Of a stretch of DNA of 64,000 nt, positions 1 to 7,974 are shown piece by piece. Positions within the stretch are counted from its first letter, which is position 1; each line of letters begins with the position of its first letter. Origin of the DNA: Ruminococcus sp. FMBCY1 (lineage in GTDB: Bacteria > Bacillota > Clostridia > Oscillospirales > Acutalibacteraceae); contig NZ_CP074197.1 of assembly GCF_023921805.1 (NCBI RefSeq), positions 310,001-374,000 of the forward strand. Direction: 5' to 3'. The notes beneath the pieces were generated by a model, which made no database searches, was not told where the DNA came from, and saw only the letters and a program-made list of their open reading frames with translations. The translations under genes and the position numbers were made by a program.

Positions 1-7
1 TAATTCG

Positions 8-2182
8 TTGCCTGTTGCGATGACGAAAAATCATATATATTCTGTTGCAGTATCAGAAGCGAGGGCGAAAAATGAGGGGAGATATAAGAAAAACACTAAT
101 TATCATGATTTAGGTTTCAATACGGTTAAGCAAATTTATAATAAAATTTCTGATCCGCTTATGGTAATTGCTCACCCTGATTTTACTAATAAAGAGAGCA
201 GGGACAGTACTCATAAAGTTATTGCATTGGTTGATTTATCCGTAAATAATAAGCAGGTAATTGCGCCTATCGTGGTAGATTTTGAAAGTAGATATAACAA
301 AAAAATAATTGATGTCAATCTTGTAGCAACATACTTTAATAAAAACAATATTCATGATTTAATAAAAGAAGCAATAGCTTTAGAAAATAATAATCAAGTT
401 GGTTTTTATTATTTAGACAAAAAAAGAACTCAAAGTATAATTAAGCAGAAAGGGTACCAATTACCCAGTGTACTTAATAACTTGAGTTCCAATATTATTA
501 TACGCAAAATTGATAGCAATGTCAATAAAAAAATTAATAAAATTACCCAAAGCAAGCAGTTTGTAAGGTGGTTCGGTGATTGGCAGAATAAGCCGAAAAC
601 TGCAAGCAAGGTTGTGGACGGCAACGGTGAGCCTCTTGTAGTGTATCACCAGACGGGAAATGATTTTACAGTATTTGATACTAAGCATACCGGTGCGGGT
701 GAGTTTGACAGCGAAATGCCGACAGGAATATTTATGAAGCCGACAAATAGTAATATAGGTCTTAGTGGTAATAAGCAAATGGCTTTGTATGCAAATATTC
801 GCAATCCGTTTATTGCGAACAGCAGGAAAGAGCTTGTTGACTTCTACATTAAGAATATTGACGGTTACAGTGACGCTAAAAATGAGGTAAAGAGGATTGA
901 CAGCGAATACAAGCAAAAATTTCAGGACGAAATGAAGAGGGAAAATCAAGAATATCAGAAGCTATGGGTTGCAAGGAAGAACGGAGAAATCTCTGAGGAG
1001 GAATATCAGAAGGCGGTATCAAGGGACGCACTTGATGATTTACTTGAAGAGTGGCACAACAAGGTTAATGAAGCAAGTAAAAAGGCAAAGTCGCTTATTG
1101 ATGACTATTTCAGGAACAGTAATTATGACGGCGTGATTGTAAACAATGATGTCGGCAGCTTTGGCAGGAGCACAAAAACATATATTGCATTTGAGAACAC
1201 TCAGGTTAAATCTGCAACGAATAACATTGGAACTTTTGACGGAAAAAATCCCGATATAAGGTATGCGATTGACGATACTCTGAATGACTGGTTAGATGAT
1301 TTACCCGAGGGTATTGACTATGAAAAAGTAGTTGAGAAAAACCCGGTTGTTGCCGTTGCTAAGATTTACAACAGTGCGTCAAAGACAGCGGAAAGTGGGT
1401 TAAGACAGAGCCAAAATGTAAGACTTGAGGAAAAGGATTATCTTAGAATTGCCGATAAAATTATGGATAAGTACGGCATTAAGGGAAAATATAATCCTAA
1501 TTATAAGCAAGAACTTGCAGAACAGCTTACGGGCTTTATTGAGCACATAGGAGAGAAAGGCTCAAACTTTACGGATGTGTTTGAGGAAATGGTAAATGAC
1601 TGCAAGGGCGGTATTTTGCTTAGCGGTGAGTATGACACAACGCTTATGAAAGACGAAAGAGAGTTTGTACTTGACTTAATTCATGACAAGACTTTGTTCA
1701 TAAGACCACGAGATATACAGCAGATTGAAGAGGATTACGGTTCGGTAGCAAAATACAGGAAGAAAATGTTTGGCAAAACAAATGTTGCTATAAAGACCAA
1801 GGAAAGCGGCAGGGGGTATTACATTGAAGATGTGATTGCCCTTGTGGAAGAGTATTATCCGTATTTGCTGGATGAGAATGCTGACGGTGATATGGGATAC
1901 TTATGGCTTGAAAATCTTGTTAATAATGTGTTGAAACCTAAATACAAAAATCCGTACTTTGACGGCGAAAACTCATTCTATGAAACTCCGGAAACTGCTG
2001 CTGTGCAAATGGCATTTGACTGCACAACTGAGATTATTAATCAGCAAACTTCAAGGTTTAAAGCAGACAAGAATATGCTCATCGGTATGATAATCGTTGT
2101 GACTTTTCGTTCTGACGGTTTCGGTAAGCAGATTCACCCTGTCGGCACAGCGGCGCAAGGCAATTTCACGAAGCGCCGTTAG
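8..2182 (+). CDS. Polyvalent phage/ICE protein with MuF-C-like and ART-PolyVal-like domains, truncated
   Basis: Fragment of a very large protein of the kind carried by phages and conjugative elements, where many effector domains are strung together. The frame is open to the window edge, so the TTG at base 8 is probably not the true start. Residues about 1-170 resemble the MuF C-terminal/nuclease-like domain. Residues about 190-420 carry WFGDW, then VVDGNGEPLVVYHQTGNDF and a Gly/Phe-rich end, the pattern of polyvalent-protein ADP-ribosyltransferase (ART-PolyVal) domains. After about residue 430 the region is acidic and unassigned. The last ~35 codons (from about 2070) are antisense to a kdpD fragment, so the natural gene is cut there and the C-terminus is an artefact of the junction. 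Domain names are from motif recognition; activity is inferred only. Confidence 0.6.
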   Translation: MPVAMTKNHIYSVAVSEARAKNEGRYKKNTNYHDLGFNTVKQIYNKISDPLMVIAHPDFTNKESRDSTHKVIALVDLSVNNKQVIAPIVVDFESRYNKKIIDVNLVATYFNKNNIHDLIKEAIALENNNQVGFYYLDKKRTQSIIKQKGYQLPSVLNNLSSNIIIRKIDSNVNKKINKITQSKQFVRWFGDWQNKPKTASKVVDGNGEPLVVYHQTGNDFTVFDTKHTGAGEFDSEMPTGIFMKPTNSNIGLSGNKQMALYANIRNPFIANSRKELVDFYIKNIDGYSDAKNEVKRIDSEYKQKFQDEMKRENQEYQKLWVARKNGEISEEEYQKAVSRDALDDLLEEWHNKVNEASKKAKSLIDDYFRNSNYDGVIVNNDVGSFGRSTKTYIAFENTQVKSATNNIGTFDGKNPDIRYAIDDTLNDWLDDLPEGIDYEKVVEKNPVVAVAKIYNSASKTAESGLRQSQNVRLEEKDYLRIADKIMDKYGIKGKYNPNYKQELAEQLTGFIEHIGEKGSNFTDVFEEMVNDCKGGILLSGEYDTTLMKDEREFVLDLIHDKTLFIRPRDIQQIEEDYGSVAKYRKKMFGKTNVAIKTKESGRGYYIEDVIALVEEYYPYLLDENADGDMGYLWLENLVNNVLKPKYKNPYFDGENSFYETPETAAVQMAFDCTTEIINQQTSRFKADKNMLIGMIIVVTFRSDGFGKQIHPVGTAAQGNFTKRR

Positions 2183-2485
2183 ATTTTCCACGGTAAAGAA
2201 ATTCTCTGTAGCACGCTCAGCTTGAGTCGGGCTATAAACTTTGCCCGCTTGCAGCCGTTCAATCAATTCCTGCGGCTCAATATCCACAAGCTCAACCTGA
2301 CTTGCGTTGTCAAACACCGAATCGGGGATTCGCTCATGTACCATAATGCCCGTTATAGATGCAACGGTGTCATTTAGACTTTCAATATGCTGAACGTTTA
2401 CCGTGGTATAAACGTCTATTCCCGCATTAAGTAACTCTTCAATATCCTGATAACGCTTTGTATGTCGGCACACGGGGGCATTATT
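2054..2485 (-). pseudogene. kdpD: KdpD sensor-kinase fragment
   Basis: About 140 codons matching the N-terminal cytoplasmic part of the turgor/K+ sensor kinase KdpD: RHTKRYQDIEELLNAG, YTTVNVQHIESLNDTVASIT, the VELVDIEPQELIERL segment, then DEHILVC, where the family's universal-stress-protein domain begins. Upstream, in frame, the codons for NAPVCRHTKRY still match KdpD but a stop lies just before them. Downstream it breaks off directly after EHILVC at the junction with the polyvalent gene. The Walker motif, membrane segments and kinase core are all absent, so it is a remnant truncated at both ends. It sits downstream of corA and a KtrA-type gene on the same strand, suggesting a former K+/Mg2+ transport locus. 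Confidence 0.75.
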
Positions 2486-2533
2486 TCATCCATATAAACG
2501 CCCCTGTAAGTCTCATATTTCAAGTTGGAAAAA

Positions 2534-3445
2534 TTAAAAGAATTTCTTCTTTTTGAAGTAGATGATTTCTCCTATTGCGATAATAAGAGAAACAATAATC
2601 ACCGACAGATAACCGTATCGCCACTTCAGCTCCGGCATATAAGCAAAGTTCATTCCATACCATCCAGTAATTAAAGTAAGAGGCAGGAAAAAGGTGGTGA
2701 CGATTGTGAGAATCCCCATAATCTTATTTTGCCGCGCATCCTGCATAGACTGATAAAGCTCACGAAGTTGAAGCATATTTTCACGAAGCAACTTTACATG
2801 GTTTTGCAATCTCTCGGCACGATGGGTAAATTTATCCCAGTCCTGCGTATCGTTTGCAAATGGAGAACACGCGCGGGATTGAAACAACTCTCCGATATCT
2901 GTCAGTTGTTCATAGTAAGCATTTAATTCGGACAGCTTTTGCCTGTGTTTTGTGAGCAGAGGGAAAAAGTCTGTCGAACCGCCGGAGCCGATATTTTCTT
3001 CCATTTTTTCTGTTTCTGACTCGATGTGAGAAAGATAGAGAATATCATCCTCTATCATTTGCTCCATAAACTGCAAAAGAAGCTGAGCCGGACTGTTCAG
3101 CTCCTGAAACATACTTATCCGTTTTTCTACAAATAATTTCAAATTGCCTACATCTTCCACAAATAAGAGCGACTGTCCCGTCAAATAAAAGCTGAAGGAA
3201 AGCTGCGGTGAACGCTGTTCACTTTTTTGAGGCAGGCGTAATGTTCCGATGATGCAGTTTTTGAAAACCTCTGCCTTACAATAACGAATTGATCCAAGAC
3301 AGTGAAGAAGTTCTTTATAATACGGTAGTTGTTCTTTACATTTGTGAAATTCCGCCGTACTCATAAATGTAAAAAACGGCTTTTTATCGCCGCAGTTTTG
3401 GGCGGCTTGCAGACTCCCGTCTTTTGAATTTATAAAGTATTGCAT
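2534..3445 (-). CDS. CorA-family divalent-metal (Mg2+) transporter
   Basis: A 303-residue CorA/MIT-family channel. The C-terminus has two membrane segments joined by the signature YGMN (in WYGMNFAYMPELKW) and ends in a Lys-rich tail, as in CorA. The N-terminal ~230 residues form the cytoplasmic alpha/beta plus long-helix funnel; a helical stretch (HRAERLQNHVKLLRENMLQL) precedes the first membrane segment. A strong ribosome-binding site, AAGGGGGAG, precedes the ATG. Length is normal for the family and the ORF appears intact. It lies between a LysR-substrate-like membrane protein and a kdpD fragment, all on the minus strand, in a transferred transport island. CorA homologues pump Mg2+, Co2+ or other cations; the substrate here cannot be read from sequence. 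Confidence 0.85.
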   Translation of the reverse strand: MQYFINSKDGSLQAAQNCGDKKPFFTFMSTAEFHKCKEQLPYYKELLHCLGSIRYCKAEVFKNCIIGTLRLPQKSEQRSPQLSFSFYLTGQSLLFVEDVGNLKLFVEKRISMFQELNSPAQLLLQFMEQMIEDDILYLSHIESETEKMEENIGSGGSTDFFPLLTKHRQKLSELNAYYEQLTDIGELFQSRACSPFANDTQDWDKFTHRAERLQNHVKLLRENMLQLRELYQSMQDARQNKIMGILTIVTTFFLPLTLITGWYGMNFAYMPELKWRYGYLSVIIVSLIIAIGEIIYFKKKKFF

Positions 3446-3505
3446 TACAACTCCCCCTTTCTACTTTTTATTATATCACATATATCACAAGTATAAAAGT
3501 ATTTT

Positions 3506-4024
3506 CTACTTTACATATTCCGCATTGATCACCGCTTGATTTGAAAAGAGAAAATCAGAGAAGCTATTTGCAAAGGCATTATTTGAAGCCTTTTTCCATA
3601 TCACAGCGGTCTGAATTACGGAAGAATCCGGAGGTTCTATCGTACATCCTGCTTTCTCACAGATAATACTATTTTGCTTTGTAGAAATGATAAGACAGCG
3701 GTATGTATCGTCATTTGCAGAAGCATTGTTTTCAATAAAGCCAAAGTCAATGCGATTTTTGTTTAGCTTATCATATATATCCTCTGTATTTCCAAACAGG
3801 AAATGAAGCTGACAATTCGGCTTTCCTTTTGAAAACTTTTCAAATAGCGGTATCAGCGAATCCAAGATCATAGGATTATCAAACGCAATAAAAAGGCTGT
3901 TTTCTGCAATTTCTTCGTCAATTAAGTGGTGGTTATTTGCTAAAAAATCGTCAAGCTTTTTCATTATAAAGTAACCGAACACAATAATGACAGCCACTGC
4001 GCACACTAACAATAATTCTTTCAT
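3506..4024 (-). CDS. Membrane-anchored protein with LysR-substrate-binding-like domain
   Basis: A 172-residue protein starting at MKELLLVCAVAVIIVFGYF, which is an N-terminal membrane anchor. Longer upstream starts overlap the ktrA-like gene in another frame and lack a better ribosome-binding site, so this start is preferred. The remainder (IAFDNPMILDSLIPLFEKF..., RIDFGFIENNAS) looks like half of a periplasmic-binding/LysR effector-binding fold, without a DNA-binding helix-turn-helix. It follows a K+-uptake regulatory subunit by 22 bp, so the two are likely co-transcribed and it may sense or modulate ion transport. Function is not established. Confidence 0.5.
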   Translation of the reverse strand: MKELLLVCAVAVIIVFGYFIMKKLDDFLANNHHLIDEEIAENSLFIAFDNPMILDSLIPLFEKFSKGKPNCQLHFLFGNTEDIYDKLNKNRIDFGFIENNASANDDTYRCLIISTKQNSIICEKAGCTIEPPDSSVIQTAVIWKKASNNAFANSFSDFLFSNQAVINAEYVK

Positions 4025-4046
4025 GCTTTCCGTCTTCTTTCGGAAT

Positions 4047-4645
4047 TTATATGTGAAAACACTTTTGTATGTTTTTGGTATCACCCAGCACCAAAATAGT
4101 GTCACCCGGTATAAAGCTTGTTTCAGGCGCAAAATTTAGATTCATTTTACCGTCGCGTTTAATCGCCATAATATTGATACCGTGCTTTTTACGCACATCT
4201 GCTTCAATAACGGTTTTTCCGATCCATTTTTCGGGTACGGCAATTTCAAAAATTGCATGATCGCTGTCCAACTCTATGTAATCGAGGATATGGTCGGCAG
4301 TATAGCGGATAGCCGTCCAATCCGCAAGCTGCCTTTCGGGATATACGATTTCATCCGCACCGTTTCGCAGAAGGAATTTTGCGTGTACTTCCCGTGCCGC
4401 ACGGGAAACTATCTTTTTGGCATCCAATTCCTTTAATAGAGATGTCGTTTCAAGCGAGCTTTGAAAATCGTCCCCGATTGCAACGATGCAAACATCAAAA
4501 TTATTTACGCCCAAAGACTCCAAAAACTCCTCATTTGTTGCATCACCTATTTGCGCGTTCATAACAAAGGGCAATACCGCATTTACTCTTTTTTCGTCTT
4601 TGTCTACAGCCATAACCTGATGCCGCATCTCGTGCAGAAGACTTT
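4047..4645 (-). pseudogene. KtrA/TrkA-type K+-uptake regulatory subunit, 5' truncated
   Basis: About 195 residues of a peripheral K+-channel gating subunit. The Rossmann fold is visible from HQVMAVDKDEKRVN onwards (the acidic residue that binds the nucleotide ribose), followed by DVCIVAIGDDFQSSL, the linker, and a RCK_C domain ending in PGDTILVLGDTKNIQK. The N-terminal beta strand with the Gly-rich loop (about 25 residues) is missing. Upstream of about 4640 the DNA switches to a plus-strand parB-like remnant, so the gene was cut by a mobile-element junction. The membrane pore partner (KtrB/TrkH) is not in the window, so the fragment is unlikely to act alone. Confidence 0.75.
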
Positions 4646-4657
4646 GTTATGAAACCT

Positions 4658-4708
4658 TGCGAGCATTACCGCCGCTATCTGATTCGACAGCGTGACCAAG
4701 AACGATGA
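4658..4708 (+). pseudogene. 3' tail of a ParB-like gene
   Basis: Sixteen codons reading CEHYRRYLIRQRDQER followed by TGA. The intact ParB-like protein at 48.3-49.2 kb ends in CEHYRKYLIRQRDRER, so this is the same gene family cut off by the junction with ktrA. It shows that the scrap at 4.65-5.35 kb comes from an element related to the one integrated at tRNA-Leu. Confidence 0.7.
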
Positions 4709-4717
4709 GGTGAGCCT

Positions 4718-4915
4718 ATGAAGAAATATACAAGGATTGATTATACCAAGGTAGAGTTACCCGAAGAAATGCTCACTTCTTTTGCAAAGGCATTAGCGCC
4801 AGAGATTAGGAAGTTCTATGATAGTGACGAGGGCAAAGCTTACTTTGAAAAATGGCTTACCAAACACCATGAATATGATGAACGGACTCCTGATGCAACT
4901 GCATCGGGCGTCTGA
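4718..4915 (+). CDS. Small element-associated protein
   Basis: A 65-residue acidic protein (MKKYTRIDYTKVELPEEMLT...) of a small family I associate with serine-recombinase integrative elements of gut Clostridia, usually just upstream of the recombinase. GGTGAG lies eight bases before the ATG. It directly follows a parB-like gene tail and precedes a recombinase tail, the usual order in such elements. No catalytic motif is visible; function unknown. Probably a leftover of the degraded element. Confidence 0.5.
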   Translation: MKKYTRIDYTKVELPEEMLTSFAKALAPEIRKFYDSDEGKAYFEKWLTKHHEYDERTPDATASGV

Positions 4916-4918
4916 GTT

Positions 4919-5348
4919 TTCGCACATTCGACAGCAAATAAAGGATGCTGCCATTGAAAACCTTTGAAAAGGTATTGAACAAGGACAATCGGTTGATATG
5001 CTGACTGAGCGTCTGCATAAACGACAAGCAGAAAAAGAGGAATTGGAAACTCAGCTTGCTATTGAGAACAACAAGAAAATCTGCCTATCCGAAGCGCAAA
5101 TTTTAGCCTTTCTTGATTATGTGTGCGAAATGCCGTTTGATGATTTTAATAAGCGCAGAGCGATTATCAATATATTCGTTCAATTCATCTACTTGTATGG
5201 CGATCATTTCACCCTAATTATCAACGCAAGTAAGAAGCCTTTGAGCATCGACAATGTCCCGCTTGATGATATTGAGGAAGCTTTTGAGGACGAAAATACC
5301 GAAACGGAGGGGTGTTCATCCTTGATGACACCCGCTCCACCATTATAG
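4919..5348 (+). pseudogene. Serine recombinase, C-terminal remnant
   Basis: The conserved C-terminal part of a large serine recombinase: a coiled-coil region (LTERLHKRQAEKEELETQLA), the hydrophobic strand FVQFIYLYGDHFTLIINA, and the characteristic tail GCSSLMTPAPPL. The catalytic N-terminal domain, recombinase domain and zinc ribbon are absent. In the coding frame a TGA interrupts the segment at about 4967 (AIENL-stop-KGIEQG), and the first ATG after it is at 4998. A strong terminator follows directly. Confidence 0.7.
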
Positions 5349-5381
5349 TCACGACTGCATATGCAGTCGTGACTTTTTTAG
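5347..5381. terminator. Perfect palindromic terminator
   Basis: A perfect 28-bp palindrome (half-site AGTCACGACTGCAT) immediately followed by six T on the plus strand, just after the recombinase remnant stop. It can act as a rho-independent terminator for that remnant. Confidence 0.75.
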
Positions 5382-5506
5382 TATATTGTTATTCTTGTAT
5401 TTATGCGTTTTTTATAGCAAAACAAGAATCATTTATGAAGTATAAAACAACACAATATAAATTATGCAACCGTACACAGAATTTTATGGGATGCCTTTAT
5501 TTTGCA

Positions 5507-6043
5507 TTATTTCTTTTTAATACAGTTTTTAAAACATTTTTTATCAAATGACGGGTTGAATGCGTAGAAATTCTTTTCGTCAAGTTTGTCGGTCATAAGT
5601 CTCAGATTTTCACCGAAGCGTTGATAGTGTACTACTTCACGCTCACGCAAAAATCTTATTGCGTCTTTTACATCGTAATCATCGCAAAATCTTAAGATAT
5701 TATCATAGGTCGATCGCGCTTTTTGTTCGGCCGCCATATTTTCGTGTAGATCTGTAATTGGATCGCCTTTTACCTGCATAGATGCGGTTGTATAAGGTGA
5801 ACCTCCTGCCGATTGCGGATATACGCCTGTTGTATGGTCAACAAAGTAATCTTCAAAGCCTTGCTTTTTGATTTCATCTTCCGTGAGGTCTTTTGTAAGC
5901 TGATATACAATTGCACCTATCATTTCAAGGTGATTTAATTCCTCGGTACCGATGTCGGTTAAGGTGGCTTTTAATTCCGGCAGCGGCATTGTAAATCTCT
6001 GACTTAAATATCTGAGTGATGCACCGAGTTCTCCGTCAGGTCC
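5507..6043 (-). CDS. cotJC: cotJC, 3' part (split spore-coat Mn-catalase gene)
   Basis: CotJC is a manganese-catalase-like protein of the inner spore coat, made in the mother cell. Residues from YGGPDGELGASLRYLSQR to the end match the family, including ferritin-like metal-ligand segments GTEELNHLEMIG and REREVVHYQRFGE. The part present encodes 177 codons after the Gly-Gly of YGG; the first ~30 codons are missing. The open frame runs to 6088, but codons before EYGG come from the recombinase end and do not resemble CotJC. The missing 5' part lies at 16.8 kb behind cotJA-cotJB on the same strand. The shared decamer AGTACGGTGG (6042-6051 and 16728-16737) joins both parts in frame, giving 208 residues. 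As it stands this half has no cotJ promoter and no clear ribosome-binding site. Confidence 0.88.
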   Translation of the reverse strand, partial: GPDGELGASLRYLSQRFTMPLPELKATLTDIGTEELNHLEMIGAIVYQLTKDLTEDEIKKQGFEDYFVDHTTGVYPQSAGGSPYTTASMQVKGDPITDLHENMAAEQKARSTYDNILRFCDDYDVKDAIRFLREREVVHYQRFGENLRLMTDKLDEKNFYAFNPSFDKKCFKNCIKKK

Positions 6044-6065
6044 ACCGTACTCCGAAAAGTGATAA

Positions 6066-7505
6066 TCAGATATAAAGAAATATATCAACCGAAGAAGTTG
6101 AGCGGTTAAAGACTATGCAATCTACAAAGCCTTTTAGTATTTCGTTCTTTTCTCTTTCGCTTATTGCAGGGCTTTTTAGAGTTGCTAAAAAGTTTTTCTT
6201 TTCTTTTATATTTTCTTTTCTTGGTTTAGTTTTTTCTTGTTTTAATTGAACTTGACGGGAAGAGAGGTTTTTTATTTTATCTTCTACAGACTTTTTGTAT
6301 TCTTTTACTTCTTCAACGGTGTATATTCCTTCAAGATATGCGTTTTTTATTCGTTGTATTTTTTGATTTTCTTTTTCGATTAAGTTAGTGTAATCAATGC
6401 AGTCAGCAACAGTTTGAGATAAAGACTTGACCGAAAGTTTAAAATCTTTGTTTTCAAAAACCTGTTCAAGTCCGAGTATTACAAGATTATTAATATTGGT
6501 AAGGCTGATGTAATGTGACTGTTTACATATTGATTTTGAGTATTTAATGCATTGCAGTCCTTTGTTTGAATATGCTAATGCAGAGCCGCAGTTGCTGCAT
6601 TTTATTAAACCGTGCAGCATATATTCTTGTTTAATATTATTGTGTATGCCTTTTCTTTGTTTACGACCGTTAGTTTCTATCAAATTTTGAACTTTATAAA
6701 AAATTTCATCGCTGACAATAGATTTATGTACTCCTTGAGTGTACACAATATCTTTGTTGTTTGAATATCTGTAATCTGTTTTTCTGTTTTGATTCCAACG
6801 AATTTTTCCTATATAAACGGGATTTTTCAGGATATAATCTATTGTTCTGTTTTCAAAAGGATTTCCTCTTGTAGTTTTGACACCGATTTCGTTTAATTCG
6901 GATGCAATTTGCATACTGCTCTTTCCGTCTATATAATCGGTAAAGATTTTACGAACAATTGCTGCTTTTTCTTCGTTGATAACATATTGTTTATCGACTA
7001 TATCATAACCGAAAGAGGGAATAGTCACAGGCTGACCTCGTTTGACTTTTTCTGACATTCCTCGCAGCACTTCCCCGGAAAGGCGGATTGAATAATATTC
7101 GTCCATCCATTCTATGATACGCTCAATAAGTGAAGAAAACGGATTTTCTTCATCAAGAGTTTCGGAACAGCTTATTACCGAAACATCATTCTTTTTAAGC
7201 ATAGATTTATATACAATGCTTTCTTCTTGATTCCGTGCAAATCGACTGAACTTCCACACAAGTATTGCACTAAACGGAGCAGGCTTTTGCTTTGCAAGCC
7301 CTATCATCTCGATAAATTGCGGCCGTTTTTTGACATATTTGCCTGACAATCCGTCTTCTCGAAATATGTACTCTGACGGGATATTGTAACCGTTTTGTTT
7401 TGCGTATTCTTTTATTATACGCAGTTGACTGTCAGGAGAAAGCTCGGTTTGTCGGTCTGTAGATACTCTGATATATGCCGCAGCGGTTTTAAGTTCTTTT
7501 TCCAT
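6066..7505 (-). CDS. Serine site-specific recombinase of the cotJC element
   Basis: A 479-residue large serine recombinase. The N-terminal resolvase domain has YIRVSTDRQ with catalytic Ser15, plus WKFSRFARN. The recombinase domain follows (FGYDIVDKQYVINEEKAAIVRKIF), then a zinc ribbon near residues 300-335 (CSNCGSAL and later cysteines) and a Lys/Glu-rich coiled coil. The ATG at 7505 is preferred over an upstream GTG because GAAAGTG lies at proper distance. Its stop codon is 15 bp from the att core inside cotJC. A mother-cell-type promoter (AC-N16-CATATTATG) precedes it. The arrangement mimics spoIVCA next to the interrupted sigK of Bacillus and Clostridioides. It could be an ordinary element integrase without developmental control. 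Confidence 0.9.
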   Translation of the reverse strand: MEKELKTAAAYIRVSTDRQTELSPDSQLRIIKEYAKQNGYNIPSEYIFREDGLSGKYVKKRPQFIEMIGLAKQKPAPFSAILVWKFSRFARNQEESIVYKSMLKKNDVSVISCSETLDEENPFSSLIERIIEWMDEYYSIRLSGEVLRGMSEKVKRGQPVTIPSFGYDIVDKQYVINEEKAAIVRKIFTDYIDGKSSMQIASELNEIGVKTTRGNPFENRTIDYILKNPVYIGKIRWNQNRKTDYRYSNNKDIVYTQGVHKSIVSDEIFYKVQNLIETNGRKQRKGIHNNIKQEYMLHGLIKCSNCGSALAYSNKGLQCIKYSKSICKQSHYISLTNINNLVILGLEQVFENKDFKLSVKSLSQTVADCIDYTNLIEKENQKIQRIKNAYLEGIYTVEEVKEYKKSVEDKIKNLSSRQVQLKQEKTKPRKENIKEKKNFLATLKSPAISEREKNEILKGFVDCIVFNRSTSSVDIFLYI

Positions 7506-7550
7506 AATAATCACTTTCTATCGCTTAATCTAAGTGAATTTGCTATAAGT

Positions 7551-7577
7551 CATAATATGTTTCAGAGATAAAAATGT
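7551..7577 (-). promoter_or_regulatory. Sporulation (sigma-K/E-like) promoter for the recombinase
   Basis: On the minus strand, AC (7577-7576), exactly 16 bases, then CATATTATG (7559-7551), ending 46 bp before the recombinase ATG. This matches the mother-cell sigma-K pattern AC-N16/17-CATAnnnTA with one deviation, and has the same spacing and nearly the same -10 as the cotJA promoter. In AT-rich DNA the match could be chance. Confidence 0.45.
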
Positions 7578-7631
7578 GTTGATTTTTGCTATATATGTTG
7601 CTTGGCATCTATTAATTGATTTTGCAGAGCA

Positions 7632-7640
7632 CATAATATA
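7632..7640 (+). promoter_or_regulatory. Possible mother-cell -10 for the 71-residue gene
   Basis: CATAATATA fits the sigma-K -10 pattern CATAnnnTA completely and lies 38 bp before the ATG at 7678. No AC is found at the -35 spacing, so this is weaker evidence than for the two related promoters. Confidence 0.25.
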
Positions 7641-7677
7641 TATGTAGGAATAGAATAAAGTTAGGGGGTGGTTATAA

Positions 7678-7893
7678 ATGCCAAAGAGGCAAAGTTTTAT
7701 GGTTAGAATACATTTACCGATTAACGGGAAATATTATTTGTGGTATGAAGTTGACGAAGAGAGAAATGTGAAATGGTATTTGCCTCGTGACGAGGCAGAG
7801 GCACAAGAGGCTGTACAGAAAATGCTTGAAAATGTCGGAAAACATATGAGTAATTTTTACTCAAACAATTCAGAGTACATTAAAAATCTGTAA
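7678..7893 (+). CDS. Small 71-residue protein divergent from the recombinase
   Basis: MPKRQSFMVRIHLPINGKYYLWYEVDEERNVKWYL... followed by an acidic helix (DEAEAQEAVQKMLENVGKHM). A strong ribosome-binding site, AGGGGGTGG, stands before the ATG. I do not recognise the family. It is encoded divergently from the recombinase, with 172 bp between their start codons, and is the only small gene next to it. Recombination directionality factors of serine integrases are small and often encoded nearby, and the Clostridioides difficile skin element needs one, so that role is a reasonable guess but only from position. It ends in a convergent terminator shared with the HAD gene. Confidence 0.55.
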   Translation: MPKRQSFMVRIHLPINGKYYLWYEVDEERNVKWYLPRDEAEAQEAVQKMLENVGKHMSNFYSNNSEYIKNL

Positions 7894-7907
7894 ATATTGA
7901 TATTTAA

Positions 7908-7948
7908 AAAAAATCAGGTCAATCTTTTATCGGATTGACCTGATTTAA
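7908..7948. terminator. Bidirectional terminator
   Basis: Hairpin AAATCAGGTCAATC / GATTGACCTGATTT with a short loop, A-run on one side and T-rich sequence on the other, between the convergent 71-residue gene and the HAD phosphatase. Confidence 0.75.
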
Positions 7949-7974
7949 TATAATAGAATTTTGTATAAATAGTT

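Noticed and set aside
2070..2182. Natural C-terminus of the polyvalent protein
   Set aside because: This stretch is the complement of the kdpD fragment, so the frame there is accidental.
5507..6088. A complete but short CotJC-like gene starting at ATG 6088
   Set aside because: The first 12 codons do not resemble CotJC and come from the recombinase flank; the genuine first 31 codons are at 16819-16727.
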